Source: an uncultured Verrucomicrobia subdivision 3 bacterium
GTDB taxonomy: Bacteria; Verrucomicrobiota; Verrucomicrobiia; Limisphaerales; UBA11358
DNA length: 54,079 nt
NCBI GenBank assembly: GCA_903850425.1
Contig: CAINLR010000196.1
Location: forward strand, 1 to 54,079
Direction of reading: 5' to 3'
Each line of letters begins with the position of its first letter. The stretch's first letter is position 1. Below are positions 17,639 through 26,636 of the stretch, piece by piece. A program made the translations under genes and the position numbers. The notes below the pieces were generated by a model. The model did no database searches and was not told the DNA's origin. It was given only the letters and a program-made list of their open reading frames with translations.

Positions 17639-20463
17639 TTTTCTTGGGCCAGCAATTGGCGCACGTTGGTCAGCAGTTGATCGGCGGTAAACGGCTTGTG
17701 CAGCACCACGTTCGCGCCGGCGGCCTTGGCTTCGGCGATGCGGTGTTCCTCGCCCAGGCCGGTGATGACGATGCTTTTAATGCCGGGCTGCATTTGGTGC
17801 ATGCCGCGCAGCATCCCCGGCCCGTCCATTTGCGGCATCATCACGTCGCTGATCACCAGCCGGATGTCGGCGCGTTGTTGGCTGAACATCGCCACCCCTT
17901 CGCGGCCTTCGGCCGCAATGATGGTGCGATAGCCTTGCCGGACTAAGATGGCGCTGGCCAGCCGGCGCACCGCGGGCTCGTCATCCACGATGAGAATCAG
18001 TTCGCCGTTGCCGCGAATGGACTCCGTGCCGCCCGCGCCAATGTCATTCGCGGCGGACTCGCCCGGCGCGGCGGGAATATGCACCAGAAATTTCGTGCCC
18101 TGGCCCAGTTGCGTTTCCAGGTGGACGAAGCCGCCGTGATTCTCCGCGATGCCCAAGACCGTGGCCAGGCCCAGCCCGGTGCCCTGCCCGAGCGGCTTGG
18201 TGGTGAAGAACGGATCGAAAATCTTGTCCACCAGTTCGGGCGCAATCCCGGTGCCGGTGTCGGTGACCGAAATCACCACATAGCCGCCGGGCTTGGCTTT
18301 GGGATGAATCCGCGCGCCGGCCGCATCCAGTTCGACGATGTGCAGGCCGATGGTGAGCAGACCGCCTTGCGGCATGGCGTCGCGGGCATTGACGCAGAGG
18401 TTCATGATGACCTGCTGAATCTGCGTGGCGTCGCCGAGCAGGATGCACGGCGGCTTGGCAATGCTCGTGGCCACCTCGATGGAGCGCGGAAAGGTTTCGC
18501 GGGCGATGCGCTGCATCTCCTGAATGAGATGCTTGGGGTTGATCAAAATGCGCTGGCCTTCGACCCCGCGCGCAAACATGAGCACCTGCCGGATGATGTC
18601 CGCGCCGCGCCGCGAACAGGTTTCCAGCGTCTGGAAACAGGCCTTCATGCTCTCGTCCTCGCTGTTGTCCTTGATGAACTGGACCGCCATCATGATCGGC
18701 GCGAGCACGTTGTTGAGGTCGTGCGCCAGGCCGCTGGCAAGCGTGCCGATGCTTTCGAGCCGCTGGCCGCGCAGCAGTTGGGATTCGAGTTTTTTCTTTT
18801 CCGTGATGTCGTTGTTGACGATGAGAATGGCCTTGGGTTTGCCGTCCGCTTCGCGCATCAAGGTCCAGCGGCTTTGGATGGTCAGCTCCTGCCCGCCGCG
18901 GTTTTTTTGCTTCAGCTCGCCCGTCCATTCGCCCTGCTGCTGCACCGTATGGAGCGCGCGGGTGGATTCAAAGGGATCAATATTTTGCAGGAGTGCCGAG
19001 GCGGTATGGGTTTTGGCTTCGTCGGGCGACCAGCCGTAAAGCTGATGCGCCCCTTCGTTCCAATAAGTGATCCGGTCGGAGAAATCGCGGACCAAAATCG
19101 CGTCGCGGGTGATGTCCAGCAGCGCGGCCTGGGAACGGATCTGTTCGTCGGCGCGGACGCTCTTGGTGATGTCCTCGAGGCAGATGAGCACGCGCACCGT
19201 GTCGTCGAACTGAATGCGCTCGGTGGAGACGAGCAGCACCACTTCGCTGCTTTGGCCATCGCGCATGACCGACTTGGTCATTTTGACCTGCCGCAGACTC
19301 TTGCCCGTGGTAAGCGTTTCGATGAGCACGCGCCGGAGATTGCAGCCGAGGCACGCGGCGCTCTGGTCGCATTCCCCATTGGTTTTGGGACTGCAATTGA
19401 AAAATTCCCCGAGGCGAAGATGGTTGGCGGTGTGCTGCCGATGATTGGCAAATTCGCTGGCGGCATGATTGGCGCGGACGATCTGCAACTGCTCGTTGAA
19501 GAGACACAGCGCGCTCGGCACCCGGTCATAGACGGTGGCGAGTTCAGCCTCGCTGCGGCGGGCGGCCTCGCGCGCGTGCAGCCGGTCGAACAAAGTCGCC
19601 AGATAATTCGCCAGGCTCGTGGCCGCTTTGATCACGCGCGGCTCGGCGACAATGTTGGCGCGGTGGGCCAGCGACAGGGTGCCCACCACCTTGCCGTCCG
19701 ATTTGATGGGGACACAGACGAACGTCTGGACGCCCAGCACGCGCAGAATCGGTGCGGCATATTCGCGGCGCTCCGCCACATTGTTTTCCACGAGCAGTTC
19801 GCCGGAGTAGGCCACCTGGCCGGAGAGCGAAACATCCATCGGCACTTCAAAGGGCGAAGGCATTTCCTCCAGCGGAATGCCATAGGCCCCGCGATAGACC
19901 ATGAGCGCGCGGTTGAAGTCGCAGAGCTCAATGGACACCATCGGAAAATCCGTCATGCCGCTGGTCTCCCGCGCGATGGTGTCAAAGATGGACTGCTCGG
20001 ACTCGCCCGAGAGCATCACCTCGGAGATGCGATGAAAGGCGGTCAACTCGCGATTCTGCCAGAACAACTCCTGTTCCGCCCCGCGCGTTTTGGTGATGTC
20101 CGTGACGGCGAAGGTGGCGTCCGCCTGGGAAAGATCCGACTGGATCGAGGTAAGCGTGACCGTGATCAGCGAACCGTCGCGGCATTGCAGGACCGTCTGG
20201 CCGGTGGCGACGCCATGGGTTTGCAGGTCGGCGTAAATCGTCTCGCCGACACGTAGAAATTCCTGGTCGTTCGGAAAGATGATGCGCGTGGACTGACCGA
20301 TCAGTTCGGCGGCGGAATAACCGACCATCTCCAGAAAACACGCGTTGACCTGGGTGAAAGCACGGCTGCGCAACCGCACAATGCCCACGGGCAGGGCGCG
20401 GAAAATCTCCGGCTCCGCCTGGGTTGTTTGCACCGTCGGGCCTTCAGTCAAGGTCGCAGTCAT
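17635..20463 (-). CDS. Soluble hybrid histidine kinase (PAS, GAF, 2 PAS, HisKA, HATPase, REC)
   Basis: A 942-residue protein taken from the ATG at 20463 (MTATLTEG). A longer open frame upstream crosses the promoter region and is not used. No membrane segment is seen, so it is cytoplasmic. Domains: PAS about 20-130, GAF about 155-300, PAS about 310-425, PAS about 435-560, HisKA (ASGLAHDLNN), HATPase (GTGLGLATV), receiver (LIVDDE, acceptor Asp in VISDVMMP, Lys in LHKPF). The second PAS has a cysteine cluster, CSPKTNGECDQSAACLGC, resembling metal- or redox-linked PAS variants. cheR overlaps its stop by four bases, tying this kinase to chemoreceptor adaptation. A sigma-28-like site lies 37 bases ahead of the ATG. 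Confidence 0.88.
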   Translation of the reverse strand: MTATLTEGPTVQTTQAEPEIFRALPVGIVRLRSRAFTQVNACFLEMVGYSAAELIGQSTRIIFPNDQEFLRVGETIYADLQTHGVATGQTVLQCRDGSLITVTLTSIQSDLSQADATFAVTDITKTRGAEQELFWQNRELTAFHRISEVMLSGESEQSIFDTIARETSGMTDFPMVSIELCDFNRALMVYRGAYGIPLEEMPSPFEVPMDVSLSGQVAYSGELLVENNVAERREYAAPILRVLGVQTFVCVPIKSDGKVVGTLSLAHRANIVAEPRVIKAATSLANYLATLFDRLHAREAARRSEAELATVYDRVPSALCLFNEQLQIVRANHAASEFANHRQHTANHLRLGEFFNCSPKTNGECDQSAACLGCNLRRVLIETLTTGKSLRQVKMTKSVMRDGQSSEVVLLVSTERIQFDDTVRVLICLEDITKSVRADEQIRSQAALLDITRDAILVRDFSDRITYWNEGAHQLYGWSPDEAKTHTASALLQNIDPFESTRALHTVQQQGEWTGELKQKNRGGQELTIQSRWTLMREADGKPKAILIVNNDITEKKKLESQLLRGQRLESIGTLASGLAHDLNNVLAPIMMAVQFIKDNSEDESMKACFQTLETCSRRGADIIRQVLMFARGVEGQRILINPKHLIQEMQRIARETFPRSIEVATSIAKPPCILLGDATQIQQVIMNLCVNARDAMPQGGLLTIGLHIVELDAAGARIHPKAKPGGYVVISVTDTGTGIAPELVDKIFDPFFTTKPLGQGTGLGLATVLGIAENHGGFVHLETQLGQGTKFLVHIPAAPGESAANDIGAGGTESIRGNGELILIVDDEPAVRRLASAILVRQGYRTIIAAEGREGVAMFSQQRADIRLVISDVMMPQMDGPGMLRGMHQMQPGIKSIVITGLGEEHRIAEAKAAGANVVLHKPFTADQLLTNVRQLLAQEK

Positions 20464-20499
20464 GTCAGATTTATTTTCAAAACCAACTTTACCATCTTC

Positions 20500-20526
20500 C
20501 CTTCGGCCAAATCCGGAAGAACTTGA
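20500..20526 (-). promoter_or_regulatory. Sigma-28-like site for the hybrid kinase/cheR pair
   Basis: TCAAGTTC-N11-GCCGAAGG on the minus strand; -35 matches 6 of 8, -10 matches 5 of 8, spacer 11. Weaker -10 than the others but well placed: expected start of transcription near 20493, ATG at 20463. Confidence 0.45.
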
Positions 20527-20554
20527 GGAATAAACCGGGCGGCGAAAACGGGCC

Positions 20555-20581
20555 TCAAGCCGCCGCCGTTCCAACCGATAA
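20555..20581 (+). promoter_or_regulatory. Sigma-28-like promoter for the Aer-like gene
   Basis: TCAAGCCG-N11-ACCGATAA; -10 matches GCCGATAA at 7 of 8, spacer 11. The -35 octamer is identical to that of the site at 38402-38428. It faces away from the site at 20500-20526, giving a divergent pair. Confidence 0.6.
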
Positions 20582-20699
20582 CCGACAAGTGGTTGGAACA
20601 ACCACCCTTAATGACCCAATACGAACTGATGAAGCGAGCCAATGCCAACCTCGCCTGGTGGATCCCACCGGACCAACGCCGCCGCCCGCCTGCCGCCCC

Positions 20700-22079
20700 A
20701 TGAATGTCCGTCCCATCCAGCCGCTCGCGACCGCCCGCGAATTCAAATGCCATGAGATGTTTTTCTCCACGACCGACCTGAAGGGAATCATCCGGTCGGG
20801 AAATGATGTCTTCGCGCGGGTGAGCGGATTCAGCAAGGCGGAATTGTATGGCCAGCCGCACAATATTATCCGTCATCCTGACATGCCACGGGCGGCCTTC
20901 GCCCTCCTGTGGACGAACTTGAAACAAGGGCTTCCCTTCGCCGGCTATGTCAAAAACATGGCCAAAGACGGCAGCTACTATTGGGTGTTCGTGGTCGCGG
21001 TTCCGGCCGGCCGCGATCACTACCTCTCCATTCGTTTCCAGCCGAGTTCACCGCTGCTGGACCGGGTGGCCGCGCTTTACCAGCAGATGTTGGGCGCGGA
21101 GCATCTTGCTCTCGCCAACGGCGGCGACGAGGCAGACGCCGTGGCCGCCGGGGTGCAGGTGCTCACGGCGGCGTTGCCGGCGCTCAACTTCGCCACCTAT
21201 GACCACTTTTCGCACACGGCCTTGAACGTCGAAATCAAGGCCCGCGACACGCGATTGTCCGCCGCCGGCACACGGCTCTTCCCGGCGGAGCTGGCAGGCC
21301 GGGATTCCCTCGCGACCCTCTATGGCCTCGGGGTCCAAACTTACGACCGGGTGGACGCACTGTTCCGGCAACTGGATGGCTTTGTGGAATACACCAGCGG
21401 CCTGCAGGAAAAGGCGGCCAGCGTGCTCGACACCGCCGAGATCTTCCGGTTGCACGCCCTGAACGTGAACATCACCTCGCAACACCACGGCAACGTGGGC
21501 GTGGGCGTGGGCGTCGTGGCCGGCTTTCTGAGCGATTACTCCCGGCAATTGACCGACGGCACCCTTGAACTGCGCACGCACATTGCCGAAATCACCCAGC
21601 GAACCGAAACCATCAATGCCCGCGTCGCAATGGCGCGGCTGCAAATGGAGATGCTGCTCTACTTTCAGGCCGAATCCGCCACCCAGCCGGACGCGATGGC
21701 CGCCGGGCCGATGCAGGTTTTGGAAGAGTGCTTTATCACCAGCACCACGCAGGTGCTCGCCGCGTTGACGCAGTTGCGGGACAATCTGCCCCGCCTTGTC
21801 GGCAATCAACAAAACCTGGCGCGCACCGCGCTGGCCATCGAGCTGGCACAGGTGCAGGGCCTCACGGAAGCCGCCCGCATCGCGCAAGGCGACACCCTCC
21901 GCAGCATGTTCGCCGAGTTCCGGGCCAAGATCGCTGCCACCCGCGCACAACTCGACAACCTGGCCGAGGTGATGGAAAAAATCGGCACGCTCTCCGACCA
22001 CAGCCCGCGCCAGATCGCCAGCATCAACACCGCCACCCAGCGGATGCAGGCCGGCTTCAAAGCCCTCGCCGTGGCTTGA
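20700..22079 (+). CDS. Aer-like PAS sensor with an atypical helical C-terminus
   Basis: A 459-residue protein from ATG 20700 (MNVRPIQPLATAREF). Residues about 15-120 are an Aer-type PAS: FFSTTDLKGII, then SGFSKAELYGQPHNIIRHPD and a YYWVFVVAVPA strand. In Aer and its relatives this PAS binds FAD and senses redox state or oxygen. The remaining 330 residues are mostly helical, with no clear membrane segment and without the canonical receptor tip (no [18 protein letters not shown]). A distant echo is seen in FRLHALNVNITSQHHGN and VGVVAGFLSDYSRQL. So it may be a soluble, divergent signalling protein whose binding to CheW/CheA is uncertain. An upstream start in the same frame is possible; no good ribosome-binding site decides it. 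Confidence 0.7.
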   Translation: MNVRPIQPLATAREFKCHEMFFSTTDLKGIIRSGNDVFARVSGFSKAELYGQPHNIIRHPDMPRAAFALLWTNLKQGLPFAGYVKNMAKDGSYYWVFVVAVPAGRDHYLSIRFQPSSPLLDRVAALYQQMLGAEHLALANGGDEADAVAAGVQVLTAALPALNFATYDHFSHTALNVEIKARDTRLSAAGTRLFPAELAGRDSLATLYGLGVQTYDRVDALFRQLDGFVEYTSGLQEKAASVLDTAEIFRLHALNVNITSQHHGNVGVGVGVVAGFLSDYSRQLTDGTLELRTHIAEITQRTETINARVAMARLQMEMLLYFQAESATQPDAMAAGPMQVLEECFITSTTQVLAALTQLRDNLPRLVGNQQNLARTALAIELAQVQGLTEAARIAQGDTLRSMFAEFRAKIAATRAQLDNLAEVMEKIGTLSDHSPRQIASINTATQRMQAGFKALAVA

Positions 22080-22230
22080 ACCAGCCGGCGTCAGCGGAGG
22101 CCTTTGCGCGTCTGATTTTGCCGCCGTCCGGCGGATACTTCCAGGCCAGCACAACACCGCCGCCGGTGAAGCCGGAGGATGTTTTCAAGTTTCATTTGAA
22201 ACGGACACCGCGACCCGTTAACACTGGCGC

Positions 22231-23229
22231 GTGGCCCGCTTCTATGAACAACTCGCCGCCGCCGCGAACCAGCCGTTCGCGCTGGCGCTCATTGCCGGCA
22301 CCAAAGGCTCCAGCCCGCAACGCGCCGGCGCCAAGGCCATCTTCTTCGCGGATGGAACCATGGCCGGCACGCTGGGCGGCGGCTGTCTGGAAGCGGAAGT
22401 CCATTCCCGCGCCCTCACAGCCCTGAAGACCGGCCAGCCCGCCGAGTTCGCGATGGTGCTGGATCACGATTTCGGCTGGGACGATGGCCTCATCTGCGGC
22501 GGCAGCGTGAACGGCGTGATCCTGCCGCACGCCGCGCAGTCAAAAAAGCTCTGGCACGAACTGGCCCACATCACCGCGCCCATCCGCTGGGGCGTGAAAA
22601 AGGATTTTTCCATCGCGATTGTTTCTTCCCCTGAACCGCGTAGCCGCCGACGTGAGTCGGCTCCATCTCATTCGGCTGAAAGAAAAAGTCAGAGCCTCTT
22701 TACGTCGGCGGCGACGGATGAAGGGAATTGGCTTTATCTGGAAACCGTTTCGCCGGCAGTGGAACTCTGGATCGCCGGTTCCGGTCACGTCGCACAAGCC
22801 GTCGCGCCACTCGCGCTGCAACTGGATTTCGCCGTCACCGTGTTCGACGACCGGCCGGAGTTGGCGAACCACGATTTCTTTCCGCGTGACGCCAAACTGC
22901 ACGTCGGTGGCTGGCATGAATTATTAAAATTCCGGCCGCCGCCAAACGCCTTCGGACTCATCGTCACGCGCGGTCATCAGCACGATGCGCTGGCGCTGTC
23001 GGAATGGATCAACTGTCCTTTTGAGTTTCTCGGTATGATTGGCAGCCGGCGCAAGGCGCGCATCATCCGCGAACAATTTCTGCGGCAAAACCTCGCCACG
23101 GCCGAGCAGTTCGACCGCGTCGCGTGCCCGGTGGGCTTGGACATTGCGGCCGTGGGCACGCACGAAATCGCGGTCAGCATCGTGGCGCAGTTCATCCAGC
23201 AACGGGCCGGAATGACCGCTCAAGCCTAA
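22231..23229 (+). CDS. XdhC-family molybdoenzyme maturation protein
   Basis: A 332-residue protein starting at GTG. The N-terminal XdhC/CoxI domain has [32 protein letters not shown] and [13 protein letters not shown] motifs; the C-terminal Rossmann-like domain has [15 protein letters not shown] and [14 protein letters not shown]. XdhC proteins bind molybdenum cofactor and load it, after sulfuration, into xanthine dehydrogenase-type enzymes. No such enzyme is encoded nearby. Residues about 136-162 are an in-frame 78-bp repeat bounded by inverted repeats and are not part of the family. The 3' end overlaps the convergent isomerase gene by three bases. Confidence 0.85.
   Translation: MARFYEQLAAAANQPFALALIAGTKGSSPQRAGAKAIFFADGTMAGTLGGGCLEAEVHSRALTALKTGQPAEFAMVLDHDFGWDDGLICGGSVNGVILPHAAQSKKLWHELAHITAPIRWGVKKDFSIAIVSSPEPRSRRRESAPSHSAERKSQSLFTSAATDEGNWLYLETVSPAVELWIAGSGHVAQAVAPLALQLDFAVTVFDDRPELANHDFFPRDAKLHVGGWHELLKFRPPPNAFGLIVTRGHQHDALALSEWINCPFEFLGMIGSRRKARIIREQFLRQNLATAEQFDRVACPVGLDIAAVGTHEIAVSIVAQFIQQRAGMTAQA
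22638..22715 (+). repeat. 78-bp inverted-repeat-bounded insert inside xdhC
   Basis: The left end CGTAGCCGCCGACG and the right end CGTCGGCGGCGACG are inverted repeats matching at 13 of 14 positions. Length is a multiple of three with no stop, so it adds 26 residues rich in Arg and Ser (start [10 protein letters not shown]) to XdhC between its two domains. It looks like a small miniature-transposon-type or dispersed repeat. Confidence 0.6.
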
Positions 23230-24263
23230 GATTTCTTTTTTGAAAACGCCGCGTCGAAGGCCGCTTGGTTCGGCGTGAAATCCAGTTTCCGCACGAAGGC
23301 GCAGCTTTCCGTCGCGCCATGAATGCGATCCATGCGGCCGTCTTCCCACTCCACCGAGAGCGGGCCGCGATAGCCGACGTCGTTCAGTGCGACGATGATT
23401 TCCTCGAATTTGATGTCGCCATGGCCGAGCGAGCGGAAATCCCAGAAGCGCCGCGCGTCTGTGAAATCCGTGTGGCCCCCGAACACGCCGACCGTGCCGT
23501 CGCCATGACCCCACCACGCATCTTTCATGTGCGCGTGGAAAATGCGGTCGCCGAATTCGCGGATGAACTTCACATAGTTCACGCCCTGATAGCCGAGGTG
23601 CGAGGGATCGTAATTGAAACCGAAGCGCGGATGATTTTTTACAGCTTCGAGCGCGCGTTTGGCGGAGGCGATGTCGAAGGCGATTTCTGTGGGATGCACT
23701 TCGAGCGCGAAGTTGACGTTTTCTTTTTCAAACACGTCGAGAATGGGCAGCCAGCGTTTGGCAAAGTCGGCAAAGCCCTTGTTCCAATAATCCTGATTCG
23801 TCGGCGGAAAGCCGTAGATCGAATGCCAGATGCTTGAACCGGTGAAACCGTTGACGACCGCCGTCGCGCCTTTCACCGTGCCGGGTTTGGCATCAAAAAA
23901 TTTCCGCGCCGCCTTCGCTGTGGCCTTCATTTTTTCGGCGGCGCGCTGGCGGACGCCCTCCGGTTTGCCATCGCCCCAGACATCGGCGGGCAAGATGGCT
24001 TGGTGCCGTTCATCAATCAAATCGCACACCGCCTGGCCGACGAGGTGCGTGGAGATCGCAAAACATTTCAGGCCGTGCTTGGCGAGCAGCGCCCATTTCT
24101 TTTTGCAGTAGTCCGGTTCGGCGAGCGCGCGGTCCACTTCAAAGTGGTCGCCCCAGCAGGCGAGTTCCACGCCATCGTAGCCCATGGCTTTGACTTTGGG
24201 CGCGAGTTCGGCGAGGGAAAGGTCGGCCCATTGGCCGGTGAAAAGGGTGACAGGTCGTGACAT
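23226..24263 (-). CDS. Sugar-phosphate isomerase/epimerase (xylose isomerase-like TIM barrel)
   Basis: A 345-residue cytoplasmic TIM-barrel protein of the AP-endonuclease-2/sugar isomerase superfamily. It starts [20 protein letters not shown], and the likely metal-binding residues are spread in order: [14 protein letters not shown] (Glu), [14 protein letters not shown] (Asp, His), [10 protein letters not shown] (His) and [14 protein letters not shown] (Glu). Substrate unknown. In verrucomicrobia such genes usually travel with Gfo/Idh/MocA oxidoreductases in sugar or inositol breakdown; one lies 900 bases away on the other strand. Confidence 0.85.
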   Translation of the reverse strand: MSRPVTLFTGQWADLSLAELAPKVKAMGYDGVELACWGDHFEVDRALAEPDYCKKKWALLAKHGLKCFAISTHLVGQAVCDLIDERHQAILPADVWGDGKPEGVRQRAAEKMKATAKAARKFFDAKPGTVKGATAVVNGFTGSSIWHSIYGFPPTNQDYWNKGFADFAKRWLPILDVFEKENVNFALEVHPTEIAFDIASAKRALEAVKNHPRFGFNYDPSHLGYQGVNYVKFIREFGDRIFHAHMKDAWWGHGDGTVGVFGGHTDFTDARRFWDFRSLGHGDIKFEEIIVALNDVGYRGPLSVEWEDGRMDRIHGATESCAFVRKLDFTPNQAAFDAAFSKKKS

Positions 24264-24623
24264 AAGGAAATGAGATTTTGTCCAGCCATGTTGCCAAGCC
24301 GCGCTGACAGGTCAAGCGTTCCTCGGAAAAATTTTTCACCCGCGGCGAACCGGGCGCCGGTCCAAAATTCCGCCGCCAGCCCAAATCGTTTTGCCTACCC
24401 AAACGAGTGGCGAAAAAGACTTTTCACTTTGAAAAAATTACCTATGCTTTTTGAAACCATTGCACCAAGCTGCGCGTCATCCGTTGCGGGCAAATGAATG
24501 CTGCACAATGAGCCGGCTCGGAATTGACACAGCGACGACCCCGTTTTAGGGGATTGTGCCTGGATAATATTTCGCCGAGCGTTAGCCAAGCCGGCGACCC
24601 GTTGTTACCGAAAAATCAAACAC
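24264..24623. other. Divergent gap upstream of the isomerase and DoxX genes
   Basis: No gene is seen. It is AT-richer than its surroundings near 24415-24450 and contains CCCC-GTTTTA-GGGG at 24540-24553, a small inverted repeat. I found no sigma-28-like site and no convincing -35/-10 pair, so the promoters of both flanking genes remain unassigned. Confidence 0.4.
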
Positions 24624-25169
24624 ATGAACGATTCGACTGACAAGCCATCAAACAGCTCCTCCGGGAGCCAATGCAACTGCGATTACTCACTCGCCTTCCT
24701 CATTCTGCGGGGCTGGCTGGGTGTGCGCGCCCTCATGACCGGCGTTGAAAAATTCGGCGCCTACAAATCCGTCCAGCAGCCGCTGCTCGACGCCAGTGGC
24801 CAACCGGACGCCAGCGGCGCGCTGGTGGACGTGAAAGTGAAATATTATGCGCTGGCAAATTACTCGGGCATCCCGGCTGGCTTGAAGGGCAAGTTCGCGC
24901 ATGAAGCCTTGCTGCCGCAGTTCGCGCTGACGGCGTTTGACAAAATGCTCGGACCGCTGCTCCTCGCCACTGGCGTGATGCTGTTGCTCGGCCTCGGCAC
25001 GCGGCTGTCGCTGTTCGTGCAGGGTATTATTTACATTGCGCTGTCGGTCGGGCTGATTTTAATCAAGCAGGATGACGGCATTTCCTGGCTGGGCATCCAT
25101 GTCGCGCTCGTGGCGATGGCGCTGATGCTCGCGAAACACAACAAGCTTGCGCTACTCAAAAAATGGTAA
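24624..25169 (+). CDS. DoxX-family membrane protein
   Basis: A 181-residue inner-membrane protein. The first 20 residues are polar (Ser/Asn rich), followed by LAFLILRGWLGVRALMTGVEKF, then further hydrophobic helices at about 105-125, 128-145 and 148-168 in a DoxX-like order. Function of DoxX proteins is not settled; some take part in thiosulfate or quinone redox chemistry. Its last seven bases overlap the Tat oxidoreductase start, so the two are an operon. Confidence 0.7.
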   Translation: MNDSTDKPSNSSSGSQCNCDYSLAFLILRGWLGVRALMTGVEKFGAYKSVQQPLLDASGQPDASGALVDVKVKYYALANYSGIPAGLKGKFAHEALLPQFALTAFDKMLGPLLLATGVMLLLGLGTRLSLFVQGIIYIALSVGLILIKQDDGISWLGIHVALVAMALMLAKHNKLALLKKW

Positions 25170-26521
25170 AGCAACCCATCACCCGCCGCGAATTCATCGG
25201 CGCCTCGGCGGCCGCCGGCGCGGGGTTGTTGCTGACCTCGTGCAGCCAGGAATCCAACCAGCCCGCCGCCGGTGGCAAGACCTCGGCATTGAGCAAGATC
25301 AACATCGCGCTCATCGGCTGCGGCGCGCAGGGCCAGGTGCTGCTGGATTCACTGCAAGTCATTGAGGGCATCCGCCTCGTCGCCGTGGTGGACATCTGGG
25401 ACTACAATCGCAACAGCAACGTCGCCCGCCTCAAGAAAAATGGTTTCGAGGTGAAGGGTTATGAGAATTACGAAGACTTGCTCGCGCACGAAAAGGATTT
25501 GCAGGCAGTCGTGGTGGCCACGCCGGATTTCTGGCACGCGCCCATCACCAACGCCTGTCTGAAAGCGGGTCTGCACGTCTATTGCGAAAAGATGATGAGC
25601 AACACCCTCGATGGGGCACGCTCCATGGTGAAGACGATGCGCGAGACCGGCAAGCTGTTGCAAATCGGCCATCAGCGCCGGAGCAATCCGCGTTACATTT
25701 TCGCCTTGAACCGGCTTATCAAAGAAGCGCAGATGTGCGGTCGGCTCACCGCCGCCCAAGCCCAGTGGAATCGCGCCAAGACGGACGATTTGGGCTGGCC
25801 AAAAAAAACGGAACTCAAGCCGGAGCAACTGGCCAAATACGGTTTCAAAGATATGCATCAGTTCCGCAATTGGCGCTGGTTCAAGGGCCTTGGCGGCGGC
25901 CCGCTCTCCGACCTCGGCGCGCATCAGATTGACATCTTCAACTGGTGGTTCGGCAAGACGGCAAGTTCCGTCGTGGCCAGCGCCGGCGCGGATTATTACC
26001 AAAACCACGACTGGTATGACAACGCGATGGTGATTTATGAATTCTCGCTTACCGGAGCGGATGGCAAGCCTTACACGGCCCGTGCTTTCTACCAAGTGCA
26101 GACTACCACCAGTGCTGGCGGCGGTTATTTCGAGCAGTTCATGGGCGATGAAGGCACGATTAAGATGTCCGAGAATCCCAGCATCACCAAGATTTACCGC
26201 GAAGACCGCGCGAAGTCGTGGGATGATCTCGTGGCAAAAAATTTCTTGAGCGCGAGCGCCGTGGAACGGCCGGCTGGCGATGCGGATAAAGTAGATGTGC
26301 GGGAAACTGCGCCCCTGCTGCAATACGACATCCCGGTCTCGTTCAACAAAAAAATTCATCAGCCGCATCTGGAGAATTTCTTCAACGCCATCCGCGGCAC
26401 GGCCAAATTAAACTGCCCGGCCGACGAGGCCTTCAGCAGCGAATACATTATCCACAAAGCGAACGAATCCGTGGCCAGCCAAAAAGTGATTGCCATGACC
26501 AAAGAGGAGACCGAAGCTTAA
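25163..26521 (+). CDS. Tat-secreted Gfo/Idh/MocA-family oxidoreductase
   Basis: A 452-residue protein. The N-terminus TRREFIGASAAAGAGLLLTS ending in a Cys is both a twin-arginine signal and a lipobox, so a folded, cofactor-loaded, membrane-anchored periplasmic enzyme is likely. The NAD(P)-binding fold starts at INIALIGCGAQGQV, and the usual catalytic EKP motif is CEKMMSNT here. The C-terminal half fits the Gfo/Idh/MocA substrate domain, with DLGAHQIDIFNWWFG supplying the conserved His. Such enzymes oxidise or rearrange sugars and cyclitols. Start ATG lies within the end of the DoxX gene. Confidence 0.9.
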   Translation: MVKQPITRREFIGASAAAGAGLLLTSCSQESNQPAAGGKTSALSKINIALIGCGAQGQVLLDSLQVIEGIRLVAVVDIWDYNRNSNVARLKKNGFEVKGYENYEDLLAHEKDLQAVVVATPDFWHAPITNACLKAGLHVYCEKMMSNTLDGARSMVKTMRETGKLLQIGHQRRSNPRYIFALNRLIKEAQMCGRLTAAQAQWNRAKTDDLGWPKKTELKPEQLAKYGFKDMHQFRNWRWFKGLGGGPLSDLGAHQIDIFNWWFGKTASSVVASAGADYYQNHDWYDNAMVIYEFSLTGADGKPYTARAFYQVQTTTSAGGGYFEQFMGDEGTIKMSENPSITKIYREDRAKSWDDLVAKNFLSASAVERPAGDADKVDVRETAPLLQYDIPVSFNKKIHQPHLENFFNAIRGTAKLNCPADEAFSSEYIIHKANESVASQKVIAMTKEETEA

Positions 26522-26537
26522 ACCGCAAATTAAGGTA

Positions 26538-26586
26538 GGGCAGAGCTGCCGCTCTGCCCCAATCGAACAGCCAGCCACAAGCTGGC
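26538..26586 (+). repeat. Two small hairpins after the oxidoreductase gene
   Basis: GGGCAGAG/CTCTGCCC around CTGCCG (26538-26559) and GCCAGC/GCTGGC around CACAA (26570-26586). Neither is followed by a T-tract, so these look like dispersed hairpin repeats and not terminators. Confidence 0.45.
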
Positions 26587-26636
26587 GGAAAACGGGCGGC
26601 GCGGCAGCACCACCCGAACAGGTTGATAAATTTTTT

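Noticed and set aside
18079-20256. A 725-codon open frame opposite the hybrid kinase gene
   Set aside because: Same reason: a high-GC antisense frame with a composition rich in Arg, His and Gly and no family features; the kinase motifs lie on the other strand.
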